From contig NZ_CP106951.1 of assembly GCF_030419005.1 (NCBI RefSeq), forward strand, positions 496,001 to 560,000: a stretch of 64,000 bases of DNA, written 5' to 3'. The stretch's first letter is position 1; each line of letters opens with the position of its first letter. Position numbers and translations under genes: made by a program. This document shows, piece by piece, positions 1-7,343 of the stretch. This stretch comes from Eleftheria terrae. GTDB taxonomy: Bacteria > Pseudomonadota > Gammaproteobacteria > Burkholderiales > Burkholderiaceae_C. Under the pieces are notes generated by a model. The model saw only the letters and a program-made list of their open reading frames with translations. It did no database searches and was not told the DNA's origin.

Positions 1-11
1 CCCAGACCTCG

Positions 12-500
12 GTGCAGGTGCCGCAGGACCTGCGCGAGGCGCTGGCCGCCTACGAGGCCGGCAAGCCGATGATCGAGCTGCGGGTGGGTGGCTGGGACAC
101 GCTGGGCCGCGATGCCAAGCTGGTGCGTACCGAGGTCTACATCGACGAGCAGCGCATTGCCGCCCACATGGAGTGGGACGAAGCCGACCTGGCCTGCGTG
201 CATGCCGTGGCCTACAACCGGCTCGGCATGCCGCTGGCCACCGGCCGCCTGATGGAGCACGTGCCGGGCGTCGCCAAGATCGGCCGGATGGCCACCCGCC
301 GTTCGATGCGCGGTGGCGGTGCCGGCCGCGCGGTGCTCGATGCCTTGATGCGGGAGGCCCGGCAGCAAGGCTACCGCGAAGCGGTGCTGCATGCCCAGAC
401 CTCGGCCGCCCCGTTCTACATGCGGGCCGGCTTCCTGCCACGTGGGCCCGAGTATGAGGAGCTCGGCATCGCGCACGTGGAGATGGTGAAGGCGCTTTGA
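12..500 (+). CDS. GNAT family N-acetyltransferase (possibly 5'-partial)
   Basis: Predicted acetyl-CoA-dependent N-acetyltransferase of the GNAT fold, ElaA/YjcF-like; the substrate is unknown. The acetyl-CoA-binding stretch is visible as KIGRMATRRSMRGGGAGRAV (R/Q-x-x-G-x-G/A-like loop), followed by a helix and the typical ending SAAPFYMRAGFLPRGPEYEE. The frame stays open to the left edge. A GTG at 12 has no ribosome-binding site and an ATG at 69 (MIELRVGG) is an alternative start, so the gene may begin outside the window or be fused to an upstream domain. It is followed by 615 bp without a convincing gene. Confidence 0.8.
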   Translation: MQVPQDLREALAAYEAGKPMIELRVGGWDTLGRDAKLVRTEVYIDEQRIAAHMEWDEADLACVHAVAYNRLGMPLATGRLMEHVPGVAKIGRMATRRSMRGGGAGRAVLDALMREARQQGYREAVLHAQTSAAPFYMRAGFLPRGPEYEELGIAHVEMVKAL

Positions 501-1115
501 GGCTGCGGACGCAGTAGTTCGACGCAGCGTCGAGCCGGCGCGCAAGCCGCTGGTGCCCGGCCGGCAAGTGCGGCGTGCGCCAGCGCGCCGGTCGAAGGCC
601 GGCCAACTCGCTGCGTGGTGCTGCCGCCGCACCGCCGGCACCGTCACGTCGTCATGGTCCAGCCAGCTGCGCCGGCACACCACGGCACCAGCACCAGGGC
701 ATCACGGCATTGCAGCAATGCGGCGCCACCGCCCCATGGTGCGCCGCCGCAACACGACTCGCCCGACCATGCACGGCCTTGCCGTCCGTGCGCCCTCCAC
801 GAAACAGGCGCAACGACCTGCGCGGTCCTCCCAGCGCGGGGCGGAAGCCGGACCTGCCAGCGGCACGCCCCCCCGGCGCCGTGCGACACCGGGCCCACCG
901 GCGGAGGGCCGCCGCCGGCCGCTTCGGCACCCCGGCCGAAGGGGCGGTTGGACTGGCCGGGTCGCCGTTCTGCACCTATAAACAATTTGATTCAAATGGG
1001 ATCAAGTTAGGGAGTGTGTGACGGTTATGTGAAAGGTATACCCCGCGTCCTGGAAATAAAACGAGCGTGCTGCCGAGCGCCAGTCGCAAGCCGCTACACG
1101 ACGAGAGGCACCCCG
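501..1115. other. 615-bp non-coding stretch upstream of vgrG
   Basis: No frame here has a credible protein; the open frames are Arg/Pro/Ala-rich and overlap each other on both strands. The last 140 bases contain an AT-rich island, rare in this window. It includes an odd palindrome ATTTGA-T-TCAAAT at 985-997 and the run CCTATAAACAATTTG just before it. This is the likely promoter/operator zone of the vgrG island. No clean -35/-10 pair is assigned. Confidence 0.5.
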
Positions 1116-3359
1116 ATGTCGAGAACATTTGAGCTGTTGACCCCGCTGGGCCCCGACGCCTTGCGGCTGCACCGGATGCACGGGCGCGAGGAAATGGCGC
1201 GCCTGGGCGAGTTCGAGATCGACGCGCTGAGCGAGCGCGAGGATCTGGACCCGGATGCGATCCTGGGCAAGAAGGTCGCCGTGCGGGTGGAGCAGGCGAT
1301 GGGTCCGCACCGCGTCTTCAGCGGGCATGCCACCCGGTTCTCGCAGGTGGGTGTGGCGGGCCGCTTCCACCTCTACCGGCTGACGGTGCGACCCTGGCTG
1401 TGGTTCCTCACGCGGACGGCGAACTGCCGCATCTTCCAGCAGATGAAGGTGCCCGACATCCTCAAGCAGGTGTTCGACACGCATGGCGACATTGCCACCA
1501 CCGAGTTCGAGCTGACTGCCCAGTACCGCGAGTGGGAGTACTGCGTGCAGTACCGCGAGACGGACTTCGACTTCGTCAGCCGGCTGATGGAGCAGGAGGG
1601 CATCTACTACTACTTCCGGCACGAGGGCGACAAGCACACCATGGTGCTGGCCGACTCCTACCGGGCCCACGATGCCCAGCCCGGCTGCGAGCGCCTGCCC
1701 TTCCTGCCGCGCGAGCAGGCGGCGCGGGCCGAGGTGGAGCATGTGAGCCAGTGGAGCTTCGGCCGCGAGATCCAGCCGGTGCGCTATGTGCACGACAACT
1801 TCGACCCGGAGAAGCCGCGCGTCAAGCTGCAGAGCATGGCCGCCGTGCAGCGTGGCCACGAGCTGTCGCATTTCGAGGTCTACGACTATCCCGACAAGCA
1901 CACCACCGCCGCCGATGGCGAGTTCTATGCTCGCGTGCGGCTGGAGGAATTGCAGTCCCGCTTCGAGATCGCGCATGGCGAGACCAACTCGCGCGGCCTG
2001 GCGGTGGGCCATCTGTTCCACCTCTTCGGCCAGCCACGGCCGGACCAGAACCGGGAGTACCTGGTGCTGGGCGCCACCTACCAGGCCGAGGGCGAGGAGT
2101 ACGAGTCCTCCAGCAGCTCGGGCGCACGCTGGGCCTGCAGCTTCACCGCGCTTCCGAGCCAGCAGCCCTTCCGTCCCGCACGGCGCACACCCAAGCCGAT
2201 CGTCCAGGGGCCGCAGACGGCCATCGTGGTGGGGCCGGCCGGCGAGGAGATCTACACCGACGCGCAGGGCCGGGTGAAAGTGCGCTTCCACTGGGACCGC
2301 TACAGCGCCGGTGACGAGAACAGCTCGTGCTGGATCCGGGTGTCGCAGCCGTGGGCCGGCAAGGGCTGGGGGGGCGTGAGCATCCCGCGCATCGGGCAGG
2401 AGGTGATCGTCGATTTCATCGAAGGCGACCCGGACCGGCCCATCATCACCGGCCGCGTCTACAACGCCGAGCTGATGCCGCCGTATGCGATGCCCGGCGT
2501 GGTGAGCGGCCTGAAGTCGCAGACGCACAAGGGCGCTGGCTACAACGAGCTGGCCATGGACGACACCGCGGGCAAGGAGATGATGAACATCCATGCCCAG
2601 TACGACATGGCCACCAAGGTGCTGAACGACCAGGCCAACACCATCCTGAACAACCAGACCAACACGGTGCAGAACAACCGCACGACCACCGTGCAGGCGG
2701 GCAACGACACGCTCACCGTGGTGGCCGGCACGCGCACCGTGACGGTCAAGGGCGACAGCACGCACACCGTGCAGTCGGGCTCGCGTGCGGTGACGGTGCA
2801 GTCGGGCGACTACACCGCGGTGGCGGCGAAGTCGGTGGTGCTGCACGGCCAGGGCAAGGGCGTCAACATCCAGGGCGACGCCGAGGGCGTGGCCATCACC
2901 GGCAATGCCAAGGGCGTCACCATCGTCGGCAATGACGAGGGGCTGCAGATGACCGGCAACGCCAAGGGCGCGACGCTCACCGGCAATGGCGAAGGCGTGA
3001 CGGTCACCGGCAATGGCCAAGGCGTGACGGTCACCGGCAACGCCAAGGGCGTGACCATCACCGGCAACGGCGAAGGCGTGCACATCACCGGCAACGACCA
3101 GGGCACCACCGTGGTGGGCAAGGGCAAGGGGGTGCTGGTGGACGGGCAGGGCGAGGGCGTGACCATCATCGGTGCGCCGGTCAGCCAGATGAGTGGCACC
3201 AGCGAGGCCAAGGTGTTCGCTCCGACCATCCAGGTGGGCGACGGCAAGGGCCAGGTGACGGTGGCCGGCGCCAAGGTGGTGCTGACCGCGGGCGGTGCCA
3301 CCATCACGCTGGACGCCTCGGGCATCACGCTGCAGGGCACCATCGCCCACATCAACTGA
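1116..3359 (+). CDS. vgrG: Type VI secretion spike protein VgrG with nonapeptide-repeat needle
   Basis: Trimeric spike of the type VI secretion system, which caps the Hcp tube and carries PAAR/effector proteins. 747 aa. The start ATG at 1116 has GAGAGG about 8 bp upstream; the frame is open to 1014 but lacks a better start. Residues 1-400 read as the gp27-like barrel (SRTFELLTPLGPDAL, WEYCVQYRETDFDFVSRLME). The gp5-like OB domain follows (GEEIYTDAQGRVKVRFHWDR, SQPWAGKGWGG, GQEVIVDFIEGDPDRPIITG). Then come Asn/Thr-rich beta-helix strands. Residues 578-685 are 12 exact-length 9-residue repeats, followed by a closing strand region. No toxin domain is fused at the C-terminus. No T6SS structural genes are nearby, so this is an orphan vgrG island. 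Confidence 0.96.
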   Translation: MSRTFELLTPLGPDALRLHRMHGREEMARLGEFEIDALSEREDLDPDAILGKKVAVRVEQAMGPHRVFSGHATRFSQVGVAGRFHLYRLTVRPWLWFLTRTANCRIFQQMKVPDILKQVFDTHGDIATTEFELTAQYREWEYCVQYRETDFDFVSRLMEQEGIYYYFRHEGDKHTMVLADSYRAHDAQPGCERLPFLPREQAARAEVEHVSQWSFGREIQPVRYVHDNFDPEKPRVKLQSMAAVQRGHELSHFEVYDYPDKHTTAADGEFYARVRLEELQSRFEIAHGETNSRGLAVGHLFHLFGQPRPDQNREYLVLGATYQAEGEEYESSSSSGARWACSFTALPSQQPFRPARRTPKPIVQGPQTAIVVGPAGEEIYTDAQGRVKVRFHWDRYSAGDENSSCWIRVSQPWAGKGWGGVSIPRIGQEVIVDFIEGDPDRPIITGRVYNAELMPPYAMPGVVSGLKSQTHKGAGYNELAMDDTAGKEMMNIHAQYDMATKVLNDQANTILNNQTNTVQNNRTTTVQAGNDTLTVVAGTRTVTVKGDSTHTVQSGSRAVTVQSGDYTAVAAKSVVLHGQGKGVNIQGDAEGVAITGNAKGVTIVGNDEGLQMTGNAKGATLTGNGEGVTVTGNGQGVTVTGNAKGVTITGNGEGVHITGNDQGTTVVGKGKGVLVDGQGEGVTIIGAPVSQMSGTSEAKVFAPTIQVGDGKGQVTVAGAKVVLTAGGATITLDASGITLQGTIAHIN
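2847..3170 (+). repeat. 12 x 27-bp coding repeat in vgrG (G-x3-G-V-x3 nonapeptide)
   Basis: Twelve uninterrupted units of 9 codons, for example GNAKGVTIT, GNGEGVTVT, GNGQGVTVT and GNDQGTTVV. Gly is fixed at positions 1 and 5, position 2 is usually Asn, and hydrophobic residues alternate at positions 6 and 8. This spacing predicts a beta-solenoid needle. The period resembles RTX nonapeptides but the calcium-binding Asp is absent. Confidence 0.93.
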
Positions 3360-3395
3360 ACCCGGCTCACTGACCCCGATTCCGAGGAGGACGCG

Positions 3396-4028
3396 ATGTT
3401 GCGCGAAGAGACCAGCCCAGCCCCGAGCGTGGCCGAGGAAGAACTCGACGAGGTGCGGTCCTCGCTGCGGCAGCTGCTGCAGCAGGCGGCACGGCCGGCC
3501 ATGCCCGCGGAGCCCCGCCCGGCGGCCGGCGGGCCGGGCAGCCTGGTGGGCGAGGTGGCCGACACCCATCATCCGGAGCTGCCGGGCCGCGTGCTGGTGC
3601 GCTGGTTTTCCGACAGCGGGCAGGCTTGCGAGCAGTGGCTGCAATGCCTGCGCGGCGCACTGCCGGCGCGTGGCGACCGGGTGCTGCTGGAGCAGCCGGC
3701 CAACTGGCCGGAGCGCCTGGTGACCGGCGTGCTGGCCGGCACCGCGCGCGAGCCCGCCGCCGCTGCGGCCAGTGCGGCGGCCAGCCTGAAGCTGGCGCCC
3801 GAGCACTGCCTGCGCATCACCGACGAGGCCGACCGTGCCCTGGTGGAGGTGCATGCCTCCAGCCAGGGGCCGGTGGTGCGCCTGCTGAGCGACACGCTGA
3901 CACTGGAGGCGCCCAGGACGCTGCGCCTGCAGGCCGAGACCATCGAGCTGCAGGCCGGCCGCGGCGGGGTGGACATCCGCACCGAGTCCGACACCGTCGT
4001 GCGCAGCCGCTTCATCCGGCTGAACTGA
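3396..4028 (+). CDS. DUF6484-like T6SS accessory protein
   Basis: 210-aa protein directly downstream of vgrG. The central part (about residues 50-115: GSLVGEVADTHHPELPGRVL, then RGDRVLLEQPANWPERLVTG) looks like the small OB-type beta domain annotated as DUF6484 in T6SS loci. The C-terminus (LVEVHASSQGPVVRLLSDT to the end) is a run of short beta strands like the VgrG beta-helix. The first 45 residues are charged and probably disordered or helical. The start ATG at 3396 follows GAGGAGG. It may act as a spike-associated adaptor or loading factor. The assignment to the family is from memory of its pattern and the function is inferred from position. Confidence 0.65.
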   Translation: MLREETSPAPSVAEEELDEVRSSLRQLLQQAARPAMPAEPRPAAGGPGSLVGEVADTHHPELPGRVLVRWFSDSGQACEQWLQCLRGALPARGDRVLLEQPANWPERLVTGVLAGTAREPAAAAASAAASLKLAPEHCLRITDEADRALVEVHASSQGPVVRLLSDTLTLEAPRTLRLQAETIELQAGRGGVDIRTESDTVVRSRFIRLN

Positions 4029-4049
4029 ACCTAAAAGGAAGCCGGCAGC

Positions 4050-5336
4050 ATGCGTCGTGAATATGTGGCCATGGAGAAGGCGTTGCGCGAGTTCATCGAG
4101 CAACCGGACGATCCGGTGCTGGTGCTGTGCGGCACCGACCCGGACCTGCTGTTTCCGCTGAAGGCCTTGCAGGAGATGGACCGGCAGGCACCGACACCGG
4201 TGTTCCTGGTGTTCCCTTTCCCGTGCACCGGGGCGGCCGACTACCTGGACCAGGCGCTGAAGGCGGTGGCAGCGCAGATCGATGCCGCCAACGTTCTGCG
4301 GTCGCAGGAAGGCGCGCCGCCCTGGGCCGCGCTGCCGCTGCTGTGCCTGGACGCGCGCCAGGCGCCGGCGCAGCGGCTGCTGGCGGCCGTGAAGCACGTG
4401 CGCGAGGTGGTGGACCGCCAGCTCGACATCGTGTGGGGCCTGCTGCCCAATGAGATCGGCGATGCCGAGGGCTACCGCGACCTGGTGTCGCCGCTGCTCG
4501 ATGGCTGGCAGCCCTGGATGCAGGGCCAGCGCTTCATCCTGCGCGACCGGCGCGACACGCCTTTCGTGCTGGCCGGCCGCGAGCGGCTCGACGGGGTGCT
4601 GAAGTTCCGCGTCGACTTCTCCGCCGAGAAGGCGGCGGACTCGCTGGTGCGCGAGGTCCATGAGGCCCGCCTGCCGCTGCCACAGCGCATGCAGGCCCTG
4701 ATGCAGCTGGCGGCCTTCGACCTGGCCTACCAGCGCTTCGACGGCGCGCACGAGAAGTACGCCTTGCTCTACGACTACCACCGCCAGCAGGGCGACGCGG
4801 TGGGCCAGGCGCTGGCGCTCGGCGGCGCGGGCGACGTGGCGAGCCGCCTGGGCCGGCACGAGGAGGCGAAGCAGCGCTACCAGCAGGCGCTGGCGGTGGC
4901 CGGGCCGGTGAAGAACCTGAGCGTGATGCTCAACCTGCTGATGGCGGCCGGCGCCAGCTGCCTGCAGCTGGGCCAGTACGCCGAGGCCGAGGGCTACTAC
5001 GAGCTGGCCAGCCGCAGTGCCGGCAAGCTGCTGTTCAGCAACGCCAAGATCGAGGCGATGGAGCAGCAGGGCGTCGCCCTCGCCGCCCAGGGCAGGCCGG
5101 TGGAAGCCGCGCGGCTGTGGATCGACGCCAAGGGCCTGTGCGAGCAGTTCGGCTGCACCGATCCCCACCGCGCCTTGCTGGGCCGCCTGCGCGGCCTGTA
5201 TGCCAGCCTCCAGATGGAGCCGGAGGTGAAGGCCTGCGACGAGGAACTCGCCACGCTGGACCGTGGAGCCGGCGCCGTCCCTGGCGAAGCGAGCCCGCCC
5301 GGCCTCGATCACCCGGCCACGCCTGCAAGCGCATGA
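4050..5336 (+). CDS. TPR-containing protein, candidate Rhs effector adaptor/chaperone
   Basis: 428 aa of unknown function. Residues 1-200 form a domain I cannot name (DDPVLVLCGTDPDLLFPLKA, then VWGLLPNEIGDAEGYRDLV). Residues about 215-400 are tetratricopeptide-like helix pairs (AYQRFDGAHEKYALLYDYHR, HEEAKQRYQQALAVAG, GQYAEAEGYYELASRSAGK). It is not recognisably a DUF4123 (Tap) or DUF1795 (EagR) chaperone. AAAAGGAAG lies upstream of the ATG at 4050. Its TGA overlaps the ATG of the first Rhs gene (ATGA at 5333-5336), which implies coupled translation and a direct partnership with the Rhs effector. Role inferred from context only. Confidence 0.7.
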   Translation: MRREYVAMEKALREFIEQPDDPVLVLCGTDPDLLFPLKALQEMDRQAPTPVFLVFPFPCTGAADYLDQALKAVAAQIDAANVLRSQEGAPPWAALPLLCLDARQAPAQRLLAAVKHVREVVDRQLDIVWGLLPNEIGDAEGYRDLVSPLLDGWQPWMQGQRFILRDRRDTPFVLAGRERLDGVLKFRVDFSAEKAADSLVREVHEARLPLPQRMQALMQLAAFDLAYQRFDGAHEKYALLYDYHRQQGDAVGQALALGGAGDVASRLGRHEEAKQRYQQALAVAGPVKNLSVMLNLLMAAGASCLQLGQYAEAEGYYELASRSAGKLLFSNAKIEAMEQQGVALAAQGRPVEAARLWIDAKGLCEQFGCTDPHRALLGRLRGLYASLQMEPEVKACDEELATLDRGAGAVPGEASPPGLDHPATPASA

Positions 5337-7343
5337 CCCTTCCCAGCGAGAAACTCCAACCCGGGGCGGAGGAGCCGGCCGCCGACCCGCTGATTGCGCC
5401 CACCGGCAACAGCGGTGTGGACGCATTGGCCGGCGCGGTGAACCGCACGGCCGCACCGTTCCAGGAGAGCCCGCCGCCGGAGCAGGGCAGCGTGGGCGTG
5501 GCCAGCCATTGGGTGAACGCGGCGCTGGGTGTGGTGGGCGCGCCGTTCGAGCTGCTGAACACCGGGCTGTCGCTGCTGACGGCGCCGTTCAACTCGCTGG
5601 TGCCTGGGATGCCGGCGGCGTTTCTCACGGTGCCGCACCTGGGCATCCCGCATGCGCATGCGCACCCGCCGAGCATGATGGTGCCGCTGCCCAGCCTGGG
5701 GGCGACGGTGGGCTCGGGCAGCGTGGGGGTGCTGATCTCCGGCATCCCGGCGGCGCGGGCAGGCGACCTGGGCATTGCGCCGACCTGCGGCAGCTTTGCG
5801 CCGGCCTATGACGTGTTCACCGGATCGAGCAACACCTTCATTGGCGGCTCGCGGGCGGCGCGGCTGGGGCTGGACATGACCCGGCACTGCAACCCGGCGT
5901 CGATGTTCGGCAAGCTGGGGGTGGCGATGGCGGCCATCGGCGCGGCGGCCGGGGGGCTGTCGGCCGGGGCGCAGGCGGCCGGCGGCAATGCCGGGGCGGC
6001 GAAGATGGCCGCGGCCCAGGCGGCGGCCGATGCGGCCATTGCGGCGATGAGCGCCTTGCTGGGCAAGGACCCCGGCATTGCGCCGAGCATGGGTGCCTTG
6101 CTGCTGGGCAACCCGACGGTGCTGATCGGCGGCATGCCGCTGCCCGATGCGCTGGACGCGCTGGCCGGTGCAGCGGGGTTGCTGAAGGCGGTGAAGAAGG
6201 TGGCCGATGCCAAGGCCAAGAAGCCGCCGCGGCATGCCGAGAACGCCAAGTGCGACCGCCCGGGCCACCCGGTGGACCCGGTGACGGGGGCCTGCGTCAA
6301 CGAGTTCCTGGACCATCAGGAGCTGGGGCCCGGGCGCTTCCGCTGGGAGCGCTACTACGACAGCGGGCGCTGCGAGCAGGACGGGCTGCTGGGCTACGGC
6401 TTCCGGCACTACTACCAGCGCGAGCTGCGGCTGCTGCGCACACGGGCGATCTACATCGACGGCGAAGGCCGGCAGTACAGCTTCCCGCGGGCCGAGGACG
6501 GCCGCTATGGCGGGGTGCTGGCCGGCTACGAGCTGCTGCAGCGAGATGAGCACCGCTTCGTGGTGGAGCACGCGGTGCACGGCAGCATGGGCTTCGAGCG
6601 CGAGTCGGCCGAGGCGCCGGCGGCGCGGCTGGTGGCCGTGGTGGGTGGGGGCAGCCGCATGCACTTCGGCTATGACGCGGCCGGACGGCTGGCGGTGGTG
6701 GCCGAAGCGGGCGAGGAGCAGGTGTTCGAGCAGAGCTTCTGGTTCACGCACGACGAGCATGGCCGCTTGACCGAGATCCGGCGCTCGCGCGGGCACGAGC
6801 TGGCGAGCATCGCGCGCTATGCCTACGACGAGGCTGGCTGCCTGCGCAGCTGGACCGACCCGCTGGGCGCCGCGATGAGCCACGCCTACGACGAAGACCG
6901 GCGCATGACGCGCGAGACCGACCGCAACGGCTTCTCGTTCTTCTACAAGTACGACGCCGAGGGCCGCTGCATCGCCAGTGCCGGGCAGGACCAGGTCTGG
7001 CGCGTGCAGCTCAAGTACGAGCCCGGGCGCACGCTGGTGACGGAGGCCGACGGCGGGCGCTGGGTGTTCATGCACAACGAGGTGGGCACGGTCACGCGCA
7101 TCGTGGACCCGTATGGCGGAGCGACCGAGCGCATCACCGGGGAAGACGGCCGCGTGCTGCGGGAGGTGGATTCCGGTGGGCGAGTGATGGAGTGGTTGTA
7201 CGACGCGCGGGGCCGCAACACCGGGCGCCGCGACCGCTGGGGGAATGTGTGGCCGACGAAGGACGAGGCGCCGAGGCTGCCCAATCCACTGGCGCACACG
7301 GTGCCGAGCACGTCGCTGGCCCTGCAGTGGGGCAGGGTGGAGG
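5332..7343 (+). repeat. 2.0-kb direct repeat, copy 1 (front of Rhs 1)
   Basis: Matches 10649-12660 co-linearly with no gaps. I counted about eight base differences by eye, all but one synonymous (Arg to Leu near residue 482). It begins one base before the ATG and near-identity stops at 7344. A mosaic of identical and different short blocks continues to about 7437. Beyond that the two genes are only homologous. Confidence 0.93.

Noticed and set aside
553..1021. Several overlapping frames of 97-148 codons on both strands before vgrG.
   Set aside because: Arg/Pro/Ala-rich, mutually overlapping, no ribosome site and no family resemblance.
2847..3170. Possible CRISPR-like array from the regular 27-bp period.
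   Set aside because: Units are contiguous, all coding in frame with vgrG, and have no spacers.
1002..5456. A 1484-codon open frame on the minus strand opposite vgrG, DUF6484 and TPR genes.
   Set aside because: Low-complexity His/Leu/Arg/Val composition and no start signal; the plus strand carries recognisable proteins throughout.
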